From NCBI GenBank assembly GCA_023388495.1, contig JAEWGC010000025.1, positions 45,657 to 109,656 of the forward strand: a stretch of DNA of 64,000 bases. Direction: 5' to 3'. This stretch comes from Bacillota bacterium (lineage in GTDB: Bacteria > Bacillota > Clostridia > Tissierellales > Tissierellaceae). Shown piece after piece: positions 41,973-52,424 of the stretch. Both the position numbers and the translations under genes were made by a program. A model generated the notes under the pieces. That model saw only the letters and a program-made list of their open reading frames with translations. It was not told the origin of the DNA and ran no database searches. Numbering within the stretch: the first letter of the stretch is position 1; every line of letters begins with the position of its first letter.

Positions 41973-43766
41973 ATGAAAAATTTCAAGAAATTATTAAAGT
42001 TTATGGAAGGGTACAGAGTTATTTATTTGTTGGGAATGATATCTATTCTTATATCTCAAATACTGACTACAATAACCCCTCTTATTCTTCAAACTACAAT
42101 TGATAGCATAATTGGAGATAGTGAAATTTCTTCTTCAATTATTGGAAGAATAGTTGATTTATTAGGTGGAAAGGAATTCTTAAAAGAAAGACTATGGATT
42201 ATAGGTCTTATGCTTGTTCTAGTAGCTATTTCAAGAGGAATATTTCTATATCTAAAAAATACTCTAGCTAGTAAATCGGCAGAAAGCACTACTAAGAAAA
42301 TAAGGGATAAACTCTATGATCATATCCAGAGACTTCCCTATGAGTATCATGTGAAATCAGAAACTGGAGAACTTATACAAAAATGTACATCTGATGTAGA
42401 TACTATAAAAAGATTTTTAGCTATACAGCTTGTAGAGGTTGTAGGTTCCATGTTTATGCTTCTATTTATACTTTATGTAATGTTCACCATGAACATTAAG
42501 ATGGCTATGGTTTCTATAATAGTACTACCTATTACATTTTTATTCTCATTTATATTCTTTACTAAGGTTAAAAAAGCCTTTGAGGCCTCAGATGAAGCTG
42601 AGGCAAGAATGACTACTACCTTACAAGAGAATCTAACTGGAGTTAGGGTTGTAAAGGCATTTTCTAGACAAAAATATGAGGTTGATAAATTTGATGAAAA
42701 GAATTTAGATTATAGGAATTTGACTTATAAGCTAATAAAAGATCTATCAGCTTATTGGGGGCTATCTGATTTACTAAGTATGTCTCAGGTAGGATTTGTT
42801 ATTATAGTTGGTAGCTACCTCTCATATAAAGGTGATTTATCCCTTGGAACTTTTGTAGCCTTTATTAGTTATATTAATATGATAATCTGGCCTGTTAGAC
42901 AAATGGGTAGAACCCTTACAGATATGGGAAAGGCCTTTGTATCGTTAAATAGAATTGAGGAAATATTTGAAGAGCCAATAGAGATATTAGATGAAAATAA
43001 TCATAAACCTAATATCAAAGGTAATATAGAATTCAAAAATGTTCATTTTGAATATGAAGAAAATAAACCAGTATTATCTGATCTTTCCTTTAATGTAAAG
43101 GCTGGTGAAACTATTGCATTAATTGGACCTACAGGTTCTGGTAAATCTTCTTTGGTACATTTGTTACCAAGATTATATGAGTATAATGGTGGTTCTATAA
43201 AGATTGATGGTGTTGAATTAAATACTATAGATAAATCATGGATTAGAAAAAATGTTGGATTAGTGCTTCAGGAACCTTTCCTATATGCAAAGACTATAAA
43301 GGAAAATATTAAATTAGCCAATCCATCATTAAATGACAATAGAGTATTTGATGCTGCAAAAACTGCATCTATTCATGAGGATATAAAGTCCTTTGAGGAG
43401 GGATATGAAACCCTTGTTGGAGAACGTGGTGTTTCCTTATCAGGTGGTCAAAAGCAAAGAATGGCTATTGCAAGAACTATAATTAATGATTGCCCTGTTG
43501 TTATATTTGATGATTCATTATCTGCTGTAGATACTGAAACTGATATTTCCATAAGAAAAGCACTGGGAAGTAGAAAAAACAAAGCCACTACTATTATTAT
43601 ATCCCATAGGATTTCGACTGTTGCTGAAGCAGATATGATACTTGTAATAGATAAGGGTAAAATCATTCAAAGAGGTACACATGAAGATTTAATCATGGAA
43701 GAAGGATTATATAGACGTGTATATAATATACAAAATTCATTAGAATATGAAGAAATGGATGCCTAG
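41973..43766 (+). CDS. Heterodimeric ABC multidrug exporter, degenerate-site subunit
   Basis: 597-residue half transporter: six membrane helices (about 15-300) then an ATP-binding domain with GPTGSGKSS, signature LSGGQKQRMAIA and Walker B VVIFDDSLSAVD. The catalytic Glu after Walker B is replaced by Asp, which marks the degenerate site of heterodimeric exporters such as BmrCD or TM287/288. I start at ATG 41973 after AGGAGGG; the longer frame from 41856 would run through a terminator. Function as drug or lipid exporter is family inference. Confidence 0.93.
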   Translation: MKNFKKLLKFMEGYRVIYLLGMISILISQILTTITPLILQTTIDSIIGDSEISSSIIGRIVDLLGGKEFLKERLWIIGLMLVLVAISRGIFLYLKNTLASKSAESTTKKIRDKLYDHIQRLPYEYHVKSETGELIQKCTSDVDTIKRFLAIQLVEVVGSMFMLLFILYVMFTMNIKMAMVSIIVLPITFLFSFIFFTKVKKAFEASDEAEARMTTTLQENLTGVRVVKAFSRQKYEVDKFDEKNLDYRNLTYKLIKDLSAYWGLSDLLSMSQVGFVIIVGSYLSYKGDLSLGTFVAFISYINMIIWPVRQMGRTLTDMGKAFVSLNRIEEIFEEPIEILDENNHKPNIKGNIEFKNVHFEYEENKPVLSDLSFNVKAGETIALIGPTGSGKSSLVHLLPRLYEYNGGSIKIDGVELNTIDKSWIRKNVGLVLQEPFLYAKTIKENIKLANPSLNDNRVFDAAKTASIHEDIKSFEEGYETLVGERGVSLSGGQKQRMAIARTIINDCPVVIFDDSLSAVDTETDISIRKALGSRKNKATTIIISHRISTVAEADMILVIDKGKIIQRGTHEDLIMEEGLYRRVYNIQNSLEYEEMDA

Positions 43767-43778
43767 GAGGTGTTAGGT

Positions 43779-45596
43779 TTGGAACAAGAAAATATTAAAG
43801 AAGATAAAATAAAAATAAATATATGGAAAGATTTCTTTAAGTATTTAAAACCATATAAAGCTGAATTTGCAGTGCTTTCCTTTATGATGGTATGCCTTGG
43901 AATATTAGATTCAATTTTCCCTTTAATGACTAAGTATGCTATAGATAATTTTATAGAAAAAAATACTTTAGTTGGAATAGAAAAGTTTGGTATTGTTTAT
44001 TTCATTGCAGTAATTCTGTTATCTCTTACAGTTTATTTATTTATATCCTTAGCTGGAAAGCTAGAGACAAAAATGGCTTATGATATTAGAAAGATTGGAT
44101 TTGAAAAGCTTCAGCTACTTCCCTTATCCTATTATGATGATAAGGCTGTTGGCTGGTTAATGGCGAGAATGACTTCTGATATAGGTAGATTGTCAGAGAC
44201 TATATCCTGGTCCTTAGTAGACCTTGCATGGGGTTTCTCTATGATGACTGCAGTAACCATTGCAATGATGAGGTTAAACTTTAGATTAGCTTTAATTACA
44301 TTATCTGTAATACCAATACTAGCTGTTATTAGCTTTTATTTCCAAAAAAGGATCTTAAAGGCTCAAAGAGATGTAAGAAAGATAAACTCCAAGATTACAG
44401 CTGCGTATAATGAAGATATTCAAGGAGCTAAGACTACAAAAACCTTAGTTAGAGAAGATATTAATCTTCAGGAATTCTCGGAAATAACCCTATCTATGAG
44501 GGATAAATCTATAAGAGCTACTGTAATTTCTTCAGTTTATCTACCTATTGTTCTTACTTTAGGTAGTGTAGGAACTGCTTTAGCTCTAAATTTTGGTGGT
44601 AAGGGAGTTTTACTAGGTGCTATTTCCTATGGAACCTTAGTAGCCTTTATATCCTATACAGCTCAATTCTATGAGCCAGTACGTCAAATAGCTGTAATAT
44701 TTGCAGAGCTACAAGCAGCTCAGGCATCAGCTGAAAGAGTTTTCTCTTTATTAAATGAGGTACCTGCTATAATAGATAATGATGAGGTTGTAGCTAAATA
44801 TGGAGATTTACTAAATCCTAAGAAGGATCTTTGGCCTGAAATCAAGGGAGCTGTTGAGTTTAAGGATGTCACTTTTTCCTATAAGACTGGAGAAACTGTA
44901 CTGGACAGCTTTAATCTAAATGTTAAACCTGGTGAGACTATAGCTTTAGTTGGTGAAACTGGTTCAGGAAAATCAACTATTGTAAATCTATTTTGTAGAT
45001 TCTATGAGCCTACAAAGGGTGAGATTTTAATAGATGGTATAAACTATAAGGATATGCCACAAAACTGGATACATGAAAATCTTGGCTATGTGTTACAGGC
45101 TCCTCACCTATTTAGTGGTACAATTAGGGATAATATTAGATATGGGAATTTAGATGCTAGTGACGAGGAAATCATAGCTGCATCTAAACTAGTTGATGCC
45201 CATGATTTTATAATGGAAACTGAAAAAGGATATGATACTGAAGTTGGTGAAGGTGGAGGACTTTTATCAACTGGACAAAAGCAGCTTATATCCTTTGCAA
45301 GGGCTGTAGTTAGAAATCCAAGGCTCTTTGTACTAGATGAAGCTACTTCATCTATAGACACTGAAACAGAGAAAATTATCCAAGATGCTATTAACAAGGT
45401 ACTAAATGGAAGAACATCCTTTGTTATAGCCCATAGATTATCTACCATAAGAAATGCAGATAGAATTTTAGTTATTAGAGATGGTAAAATTGAAGAAGCT
45501 GGAACTCATAAGGAGTTGATCCGTCAAAAGGGTTATTATTATAATCTATATACTAATCAATTTATTGAAGAGAAAAGCTTGGATGTATTGGGGTAA
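43779..45596 (+). CDS. Heterodimeric ABC multidrug exporter, catalytic subunit
   Basis: ~605 residues. Six helices, then GETGSGKST, the non-canonical signature LLSTGQKQLISFA, and Walker B LFVLDEATSSID with the catalytic Glu. Together with the previous protein this gives one catalytic and one degenerate ATP site. The start is TTG 43779 with AGGAGG nine bases upstream; the upstream gene stop lies inside this site. A terminator follows at 45603. Confidence 0.93.
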   Translation: MEQENIKEDKIKINIWKDFFKYLKPYKAEFAVLSFMMVCLGILDSIFPLMTKYAIDNFIEKNTLVGIEKFGIVYFIAVILLSLTVYLFISLAGKLETKMAYDIRKIGFEKLQLLPLSYYDDKAVGWLMARMTSDIGRLSETISWSLVDLAWGFSMMTAVTIAMMRLNFRLALITLSVIPILAVISFYFQKRILKAQRDVRKINSKITAAYNEDIQGAKTTKTLVREDINLQEFSEITLSMRDKSIRATVISSVYLPIVLTLGSVGTALALNFGGKGVLLGAISYGTLVAFISYTAQFYEPVRQIAVIFAELQAAQASAERVFSLLNEVPAIIDNDEVVAKYGDLLNPKKDLWPEIKGAVEFKDVTFSYKTGETVLDSFNLNVKPGETIALVGETGSGKSTIVNLFCRFYEPTKGEILIDGINYKDMPQNWIHENLGYVLQAPHLFSGTIRDNIRYGNLDASDEEIIAASKLVDAHDFIMETEKGYDTEVGEGGGLLSTGQKQLISFARAVVRNPRLFVLDEATSSIDTETEKIIQDAINKVLNGRTSFVIAHRLSTIRNADRILVIRDGKIEEAGTHKELIRQKGYYYNLYTNQFIEEKSLDVLG

Positions 45597-45602
45597 GAAA
45601 TA

Positions 45603-45624
45603 TGGGCTGACAGATGTCAGCCCT
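45603..45624. terminator. Terminator between ABC exporter and transporter gene
   Basis: GGGCTGACA and TGTCAGCCC pair around two bases, then TTTTC. Serves both convergent genes. Confidence 0.82.
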
Positions 45625-45635
45625 TTTCAATTCTC

Positions 45636-47036
45636 TTACATTATAAACATTGCTACTATAGTAGTTACAACTAATCCAATGACTACTGGTTTGAAGTTTC
45701 TCCTCGTTAATTCAAATGGATCTACTCCACAAATTGCTGCTGCTGGAATAACTGCCCAAGGTATTAGTGTTCCTCCTCCTACCCATATTGCTGCTATTTG
45801 ACCTAATGCTGTAAGAGTAGGTATCCCCTTTCCTATGGCTGCACCAAATAGTCTAGCTACTGACCCTGCTAAGGATATACCAGAGAAGCCTGAGCCATCT
45901 AAGCCTGTTATTGCTCCTACTGAAGTTAATGTCACTGCCCCCACTCCAGCATTTAATGGAACTATATTAGCTAATGCAATACCTAAATCATTTACTAGAC
46001 CTTGAGAACCTTGTGGTAAGAATTCTCCTATAACCTTTAAAAAGCCGTCGTCTCCTAAATAGAAGAAGGCTGCTATTGGTATTACTGGACCAAATATTTC
46101 AAATCCAAATTTAAACCCTGATACTAAATATTTAGTTATCTCTTCTAAAGCCTTTCCCTTATGAACTAATAAGGAAACAAGAATGAGTATAAATATGGCA
46201 GTTCCACCTATTAAAGCTGTGGCATCTCCACCCTGTAAGTCAGCAATAAACATGATCACAACATCTATGGCAAATAATATAGGTGTAATAACCGCTAATG
46301 TCTTCTTAGTTCTCATACTTAATATATTTCTAAAACTATCATCTTCTTTAATACTTGTTTCCTTATTAATATTTTCTTCTACTTTTAATTTTCCACTTTT
46401 TAAATCCTTCTTTAAGAATATAAATGCTGCCGCTGTAGTGACAATACCCATAACGGCTACTAGTGGAATGCTTGCAGAAATCACTTCTGAAACTTGAAGA
46501 CCTGCTGCGTCTGCTGTAAGCTTTGGTGCTCCTTGGATAATGAAGTCCCCTGATAACGCTATTCCATGACCAAATATATTCATTGTCATAGCAACAGCTA
46601 AGGCCGGTAGCCCTGCACTAACCGCTACTGGTAGCATAACTGCTCCTATTAGAGCAACTGCTGGTGAAGGCCAGAAAAACCAAGATATTGTCATCATGAG
46701 TATTCCTATTACCCAATAAGCCAATGTAGGATTCTTTATTAATCTTGTAAAAGGTGAAACCATTATTTCATTTACCCCTGTTTTGGTTAGAATGGTACTC
46801 ATCCCTACTATTACCGAGATAATAAGGATTGTTCCCATTAATTCAACTATGGCGTAGATGAAAGAGTTGAATACTCCCATTATTGCCTGTGATAGTGAAG
46901 ATGTTGCAATAATTCCTAATAAAAATATACCTAGGATACAAATTAGGGAAGTATCTCTTTTCTTAATCATAACCCCAAGTATTAAAAGGGTAAATAGAAG
47001 ATATACATAATGTAAAGCATTTAATTGAATGTCCAT
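45636..47036 (-). CDS. Secondary transporter of the ion-transporter (IT) superfamily
   Basis: 466 residues and about 12 hydrophobic segments with an internal charged loop (residues ~215-245). The layout and GAVMLPVAVSAGLPALAVAMTMNIFGHG, PLNAGVGAVTLTSVG... resemble the DcuC/GntP/CitMHS group of carboxylate permeases. I cannot name the substrate. It lies alone between the ABC operon and the PAP2 gene and could import an amino acid or organic acid. Confidence 0.7.
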   Translation of the reverse strand: MDIQLNALHYVYLLFTLLILGVMIKKRDTSLICILGIFLLGIIATSSLSQAIMGVFNSFIYAIVELMGTILIISVIVGMSTILTKTGVNEIMVSPFTRLIKNPTLAYWVIGILMMTISWFFWPSPAVALIGAVMLPVAVSAGLPALAVAMTMNIFGHGIALSGDFIIQGAPKLTADAAGLQVSEVISASIPLVAVMGIVTTAAAFIFLKKDLKSGKLKVEENINKETSIKEDDSFRNILSMRTKKTLAVITPILFAIDVVIMFIADLQGGDATALIGGTAIFILILVSLLVHKGKALEEITKYLVSGFKFGFEIFGPVIPIAAFFYLGDDGFLKVIGEFLPQGSQGLVNDLGIALANIVPLNAGVGAVTLTSVGAITGLDGSGFSGISLAGSVARLFGAAIGKGIPTLTALGQIAAIWVGGGTLIPWAVIPAAAICGVDPFELTRRNFKPVVIGLVVTTIVAMFIM

Positions 47037-47111
47037 AAAATTCCCCCCTATATTCTTTAATACTTTAGAATATGCGGGGGGACATCTACGGGTGAAGGAA
47101 ACTCATGTAGT

Positions 47112-47720
47112 TTATTCTTTAACTAAGTTAACAGATAAATAATAAAACAAATATCCTACCAAATATCCACCTATTACATCTGTTGGCCAATGTACTCCTA
47201 GGTAAATTCTACTTATTCCCATTAAACATATTATAACAAAAGCCGCAATATGTATTGTTCTTTTTTTCTCCTTACTTTCTGCTTTTTTCGCTAATAAAAA
47301 TGCTATTGTAGAATAAAGGGTCATAGTTACCATAGAATGCCCACTAGGAAAACTAAATCCTCCTTGTTCGACTAAAAAGTACTTTAATGGTCTTGTTCTT
47401 TGGAATATTTGCTTTAATGAATAATTTAATAAATAAGAGCCTAAAGTTGATAATAACAATAATTTTGATAGATAGTAATTCTTCTTAACTAATGTATATG
47501 CTATAACCATAGTTGCTGCAGGAAATAAAAATCTTTCTGAGCCTATAAATGATATAAATTTCATAAAGGCTAGGATTATTGGATTAGTTTCATTATGTAC
47601 ATATTCCATTATTTTCATATCAAAGAGAATGCCTTCACTACTTCCTTTTACCATAAGTCCTAAGATGAAAAATGTTATAAGCATTAAGCTTAATATAATA
47701 ATTTTAGACCTTTTCTCCAT
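47112..47720 (-). CDS. PAP2-family membrane phosphatase
   Basis: 202 residues, about six helices. The three acid-phosphatase motifs are present: KQIFQRTRPLKY, FPSGHSM and SRIYLGVHWPTDVIGG. It probably removes phosphate from undecaprenyl diphosphate or phosphatidate at the outer face of the membrane. Substrate not determined. Confidence 0.92.
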   Translation of the reverse strand: MEKRSKIIILSLMLITFFILGLMVKGSSEGILFDMKIMEYVHNETNPIILAFMKFISFIGSERFLFPAATMVIAYTLVKKNYYLSKLLLLSTLGSYLLNYSLKQIFQRTRPLKYFLVEQGGFSFPSGHSMVTMTLYSTIAFLLAKKAESKEKKRTIHIAAFVIICLMGISRIYLGVHWPTDVIGGYLVGYLFYYLSVNLVKE

Positions 47721-47743
47721 AATTGCCTCCTATTTATCCTATG

Positions 47744-47799
47744 AAAAAAGACAAGAGAAACGTCCCCCCGTCTTTTTTGGGTGTCCCCTGTCTTTTTTT
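47744..47799 (-). terminator. GACGTCCCC-type hairpin repeat after lpd
   Basis: AAAAAAGACAAGAGAAACGT...CCCCCTGTCTTTTTTT has nested stems (GACA/TGTC outer; CGTCCCC-like inner with imperfect pairing). It lies between lpd and PAP2 genes, on the same strand, and is related to repeats at 10879 and 41617. Confidence 0.7.
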
Positions 47800-47801
47800 G
47801 C

Positions 47802-49211
47802 TTATCTTCTTTTTCTTGGTGGTGCTATGTGAATTGCTTGGTCTTCTAAGCCTAGGGTAGCTTCAAAGAAGGCTTCTGAAAGAGTTGGATGAGCATGTAT
47901 GGTTCTCATTATACTATTAATGTCTAATCCATTAGATATTGCAAGGGCACCTTCATGGATTAAATCGTTGGCATGAGGTCCTAGTATATGAACTCCTAAT
48001 ACTTTTTTATCCTCTTCTCCAGCAAGTATTTTTATTATACCTTCTCCTTCACCTAAGGATAAAGCTTTTCCATTGGCTGCAAACATGAATTTGCTTGCCT
48101 TATAAGGTATTCCCTTCTCCTTAAGTTCTTCTTCAGTATAACCTACATGGGCTACTTCGGTCATTGTGAAAACACAGTTTGGCCATATATCTAGATTAAT
48201 ATCTGGTGTATGACCCATTATTTTTTCCATTACATATACACCTTGTGCAGATGCTACATGAGCAAGTTGAACTCCCCTATTAACATCTCCTATGGCATAT
48301 ATGCCTTCTATATTGGTTTGGAACTCATTATTTACAAAAATACCTTTATCATCATATTTAATTTCCAATGCATCAAGGTTTAATCCCTCTAATACGGGAC
48401 CTCTTCCCGATGCAATAAGTACTTTATCTCCTATTACTTCTATTTCTTCATCTTTTTCTTTATATTTGGCTAAAACCCTCAGTTTGTCTCCTTCTTTAGT
48501 GATTTCTTTAGCTCTAATATCAACATATGTTTGGATTCCTTGTTTCTTTAACATTGGAGTAAGACGTCTTGAAATCTCCTTATCTGCATCTTTTAAAATT
48601 CTAGAAGCAAGGAGAATTACTTGAGAACCTAGTTCCTGATAAATACTTGCAAACTCTAAGCCTATTACTCCACCACCTACTACAATTAGAGTTTCTGGAA
48701 TCTCTTCCATTTCTAGAAGCTCATCAGATGTAATTACACCTTCTAGATCTACTCCTTGTGTTTCAGTCATTTGTGGCTTAGAACCTGTAGCTATAACTAT
48801 ATTATCTACAGTAATATCTTTTTTACTTCCATCTTTTAAATCTACAGAAACAGTGTTTTTATCTATTATACTAGCTGTTCCATTTAGAAATTCTATGTTT
48901 TTATAAGAGGATATAAGCTGCTCAATACCTCCTACTAAGGTATTTACAACTTTATTTTTTCTCTCTTGTAGTGCTTTTCCATCCATTTTAACCTCGCCTG
49001 CTGTAATTCCAAACTCAGCGGCTCTTCTAAAACTGGACATAATCTCTGCATTTCTAAAATAGGTTTTAGTAGGGATACAGCCTCTATTGAGACATGTACC
49101 CCCTACCTCTCTATTTTCTATTAAGATTATATTTGCACCAAGTTGAGCACCTCTTATTGCCGCTACATAGCCTCCTGGACCAGCTCCTATAACTGCAATA
49201 GTTTTAGTCAA
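47802..49211 (-). CDS. lpd: Dihydrolipoyl dehydrogenase (glycine cleavage L protein)
   Basis: FAD disulfide reductase that reoxidises the lipoyl arm of GcvH. GAGPGGYVAAIRGA, the redox pair GGTCLNRGCIPTK, AIGDVNRG and the C-terminal His-Glu pair HAHPTLSEA are all present. ~469 residues. I start at TTG 49209-49211, giving MTKTIAVIGAG, because AGGTG is properly spaced; a GTG three codons earlier is not. Last gene of the gcv operon, nine bases after gcvPB. Confidence 0.94.
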   Translation of the reverse strand: MTKTIAVIGAGPGGYVAAIRGAQLGANIILIENREVGGTCLNRGCIPTKTYFRNAEIMSSFRRAAEFGITAGEVKMDGKALQERKNKVVNTLVGGIEQLISSYKNIEFLNGTASIIDKNTVSVDLKDGSKKDITVDNIVIATGSKPQMTETQGVDLEGVITSDELLEMEEIPETLIVVGGGVIGLEFASIYQELGSQVILLASRILKDADKEISRRLTPMLKKQGIQTYVDIRAKEITKEGDKLRVLAKYKEKDEEIEVIGDKVLIASGRGPVLEGLNLDALEIKYDDKGIFVNNEFQTNIEGIYAIGDVNRGVQLAHVASAQGVYVMEKIMGHTPDINLDIWPNCVFTMTEVAHVGYTEEELKEKGIPYKASKFMFAANGKALSLGEGEGIIKILAGEEDKKVLGVHILGPHANDLIHEGALAISNGLDINSIMRTIHAHPTLSEAFFEATLGLEDQAIHIAPPRKRR

Positions 49212-49220
49212 ATGGTACAC

Positions 49221-50675
49221 CTACCCTTCGTATTTAAGCACAGGATTTCTTGCTGCCTTTGTTTCATCTGGTCTACTTACTATAGTATTTAGAGGAGCAT
49301 CTTTCACTATTTGTGGATTTTCTGCTGCCTCTTTAGCAATATCAATCATTGCACTGATGAACTCATCAAGAGTTTCTTTAGATTCAGTCTCTGTTGGTTC
49401 AATCATAATTGCCTGATTGATAATAAGCGGGAAGTAAACTGTTGGTGGGTGGTAGCCTTTATCAAGTAATCTCTTAGCTATATCCAATGTAGTTACTTCT
49501 GATAATGTATCCTTTAATCCGCCTAATACAAATTCATGTTTGAATAATGTATCTATTGGTAAATAGAAATGTTCTTTTAGTTTGTTAGCCATATAGTTAG
49601 CGTTTAATACAGCTATTTCACTAGCTTTCTTTAATCCATCACTACCCATAGTTAGGATATAAGTATAAGCTCTAACTAATATTCCAAAGTGTCCATAGAA
49701 GTCTTTAACCTTACCTATGGAATTTGGTAGGTTATAATCTAGGAAATATCTATCTTCCTCTTTTTCAACCACTGGAACTGGTAAAAATTCTACAAGATGC
49801 TTTTTAACTCCTATTGGTCCAGATCCTGGTCCTCCACCACCATGAGGTGTTGAGAAAGTTTTATGAATATTGAAGTGAACTACGTCAAATCCCATATCTC
49901 CAGGTCTTGCGTGACCAAGAATAGCATTTGCATTAGCACCGTCATAGTATAATTGTCCGCCAGCATCGTGAACGATCTGAGCTATTTCCTTAATATGTTT
50001 ATCAAAAATACCAAGAGTATTTGGATTTGTAAGCATTAAACCTGCTGTATCATCTCCAACTACTGCTTTTAGTGCTTCAAGATCAACTAGACCTTCCTTA
50101 GTAGATTTAACTTCTACTATCTTATAGCCTGCCATAGCCGCTGTAGCTGGGTTAGTACCATGTGCTGAGTCTGGAACTATGATTTTATTTCTCTTAAAAT
50201 CTCCATTCTTTTCATGGTAAGCCTTAATAACCATAATGCCAGATAACTCACCATGAGCACCAGCTGCTGGCTGTAGACTCATCTTATCCATACCTGCTAT
50301 TTCAGCCAATGATTTGTCTAATTCATATAAAAGTTGTAGTGCACCTTGTGTACAACATTCTGATTGATATGGATGAAGGTTTGCAAATCCATCATATCTA
50401 GATGTATCTTCATTAATTTTTGGATTGTACTTCATTGTACATGATCCAAGTGGATAAAATCCAGTATCTACACCATAATTTTTATTTGATAAATTTGTAT
50501 AGTGCCTTATTACATCTACTTCAGATAGTTCTGGAAAATTAAGATCACTATCACTTAAAAAATCTTCTGGAATAAAACTGCTTAAATCCTTATCTTCCAC
50601 ATCTAAAGCTGGAAGGTTGTAAGCTTTTCTTCCTGGTTTGGATAATTCAAATATTAGCTTATCATATTTTTTCAT
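49221..50675 (-). CDS. gcvPB: Glycine dehydrogenase (decarboxylating) subunit 2
   Basis: PLP-bearing half of the split P protein. The PLP lysine is in FNIHKTFSTPHGGGGPGSGP; GSCTMKYNPK and ANANAILG match the family. 484 residues. It overlaps gcvPA by four bases. Catalyses glycine decarboxylation with transfer of the methylamine to lipoyl-GcvH. Confidence 0.96.
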   Translation of the reverse strand: MKKYDKLIFELSKPGRKAYNLPALDVEDKDLSSFIPEDFLSDSDLNFPELSEVDVIRHYTNLSNKNYGVDTGFYPLGSCTMKYNPKINEDTSRYDGFANLHPYQSECCTQGALQLLYELDKSLAEIAGMDKMSLQPAAGAHGELSGIMVIKAYHEKNGDFKRNKIIVPDSAHGTNPATAAMAGYKIVEVKSTKEGLVDLEALKAVVGDDTAGLMLTNPNTLGIFDKHIKEIAQIVHDAGGQLYYDGANANAILGHARPGDMGFDVVHFNIHKTFSTPHGGGGPGSGPIGVKKHLVEFLPVPVVEKEEDRYFLDYNLPNSIGKVKDFYGHFGILVRAYTYILTMGSDGLKKASEIAVLNANYMANKLKEHFYLPIDTLFKHEFVLGGLKDTLSEVTTLDIAKRLLDKGYHPPTVYFPLIINQAIMIEPTETESKETLDEFISAMIDIAKEAAENPQIVKDAPLNTIVSRPDETKAARNPVLKYEG

Positions 50676-52018
50676 TTTATCCCCTCCAATACACTACTTA
50701 GTCTATCTATTTCTTCTTTTGTCCTCTTTTCTGTTACTGCATAAAGGACAGCATTATTAAATTGGGGATAATCTTTACCTAGGTGATATCCACCTACTAT
50801 CTTTTCTTTTATTAACTCTTCATTTATCTTATTAGCATCTATATCTGATGTAATAGCGAATTCTTTAAAGAATGGTTTGTTGAATAATGGTTTGTATTTG
50901 CCAGACTCAGTAAGTTTTTCGAAAGCATAGTGAGCCTTCTTAGTACTTTGTAAAGCAACTTCCTTTAGTCCTTCTTTACCCATAGTAACCATGTAAACAG
51001 TTGCTGCTAATACATTTAATCCTTGGTTAGAGCAGATATTAGAAGTAGCTTTTTCTCTTCTTATATGTTGCTCTCTAGCTGTAAGTGTTAGAACAAAGGA
51101 TCTCTTACCATTCTTATCCTCTGTCTGTCCAACTATTCTACCAGGTAATTTTCTCATGTAATCAGCCTTAGCAGCTATAAATCCTAAATACGGTCCACCA
51201 AATGATACTGGTATACCCATACCTTGAGCTTCTCCTACTACTACGTCAACTCCTAATTCAGCAGGTTTCTTTAAAATAGCAAGAGATATTGGATCTACTG
51301 ATGCTATAAAGCTAGCTTTTTTAGCTTTATGAGCAATTTCTCCTGTAGCCTTTAAGTCCTCAATTATACCAAAGAAGTTTGGACTTTGAACTATAACAGC
51401 TGCAGTATTATCATTTACTTTGTTTTCTAATTCTTCTAAATCAGTAACCCCATCTTTCATATCTACTTCTATAACCTTTAGCCCTTGAACATGAGCATAA
51501 GTTTTTAGTATTTGAATTGACTCTGGTCTTACTGTTTTAGAAATTATTATTTCATCTTTTCTTGCTGCTGCTGCTGCCATTAGAGCAGCTTCTGCAACTG
51601 CTGTACCACCATCATATAATGAAGCATTTGCAACATCCATTCCAGTTAAATTGCAGATAAGTGTCTGGAATTCAAATATATATTGTAATGTTCCTTGGCT
51701 TATTTCTGGTTGGTATGGAGTGTATGATGTATAAAACTCTGACCTTGAAATAATATGATTTATTATTGAAGGAATATAGTGATCATAAGCTCCAGCACCA
51801 AGGAAACAAGGCATTTCACTGATAGAGCAGTTTTTTTCTGCTAAAGCCCTTAGATATGAGCTAACTTCAAGTTCACTCTTTGCCTTAGGTAAATTTAATT
51901 CCCTATTTAATCGAAGATCTTTCGGTATATCGCTAAAAAGATCATCTAGAGAATTAAGACCTAAAGATTTTAGCATCTCTTGCTCATCTTCATGAGTAGT
52001 TGGGATGTATGGAAACAT
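50672..52018 (-). CDS. gcvPA: Glycine dehydrogenase (decarboxylating) subunit 1
   Basis: 448 residues, the other half of the split P protein: FLGAGAYDHYIPSIINHI, YTPYQPEISQGTLQYIFEFQT and EGFTREQHIRREKATSNICSN-type block near the C-terminal third. Begins three bases after the gcvH stop. Confidence 0.96.
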   Translation of the reverse strand: MFPYIPTTHEDEQEMLKSLGLNSLDDLFSDIPKDLRLNRELNLPKAKSELEVSSYLRALAEKNCSISEMPCFLGAGAYDHYIPSIINHIISRSEFYTSYTPYQPEISQGTLQYIFEFQTLICNLTGMDVANASLYDGGTAVAEAALMAAAAARKDEIIISKTVRPESIQILKTYAHVQGLKVIEVDMKDGVTDLEELENKVNDNTAAVIVQSPNFFGIIEDLKATGEIAHKAKKASFIASVDPISLAILKKPAELGVDVVVGEAQGMGIPVSFGGPYLGFIAAKADYMRKLPGRIVGQTEDKNGKRSFVLTLTAREQHIRREKATSNICSNQGLNVLAATVYMVTMGKEGLKEVALQSTKKAHYAFEKLTESGKYKPLFNKPFFKEFAITSDIDANKINEELIKEKIVGGYHLGKDYPQFNNAVLYAVTEKRTKEEIDRLSSVLEGIK

Positions 52019-52021
52019 ATT

Positions 52022-52405
52022 TTATTCCTCCTCAGCTAAAAACTTTTCGTATTCCTCACTTGTCATTAATTCATCTAATTCTTCTTTATTAGTTATTTCT
52101 ACTTTAATCATCCAATTTTCATATGGATCAGCATTTAAAAGAGCTGGGTCATCTATTAATTCTTCATTTACTTCTACTACTTTACCGCTTATTGGCATAT
52201 ATACGTCTGCTGCTGCTTTAACTGATTCTATAGCGGAGAAAGAATCTTCCTTTTCAATTTCATCGTCAATTTCTGGAAGTTCAACATATACTATATCTCC
52301 TAAGTGGTGTTGTGCATAGTCAGCAACGCCTATAAACGCTAAATTTCCTTCTACCTTAACCCATTCATGATCCTTAGTGTAAAATAATCCTTTTGCAACT
52401 TTCAT
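52022..52405 (-). CDS. gcvH: Glycine cleavage system H protein
   Basis: 127-residue lipoyl carrier. The lipoylated Lys is in FSAIESVKAAADVYMP; N-terminal FYTKDHEWVKVEG and C-terminal GWMI-like NWMIKVEI are typical. It lies 19 bases after gcvT. Confidence 0.97.
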   Translation of the reverse strand: MKVAKGLFYTKDHEWVKVEGNLAFIGVADYAQHHLGDIVYVELPEIDDEIEKEDSFSAIESVKAAADVYMPISGKVVEVNEELIDDPALLNADPYENWMIKVEITNKEELDELMTSEEYEKFLAEEE

Positions 52406-52424
52406 TATTAACCCTCCTAAATTA

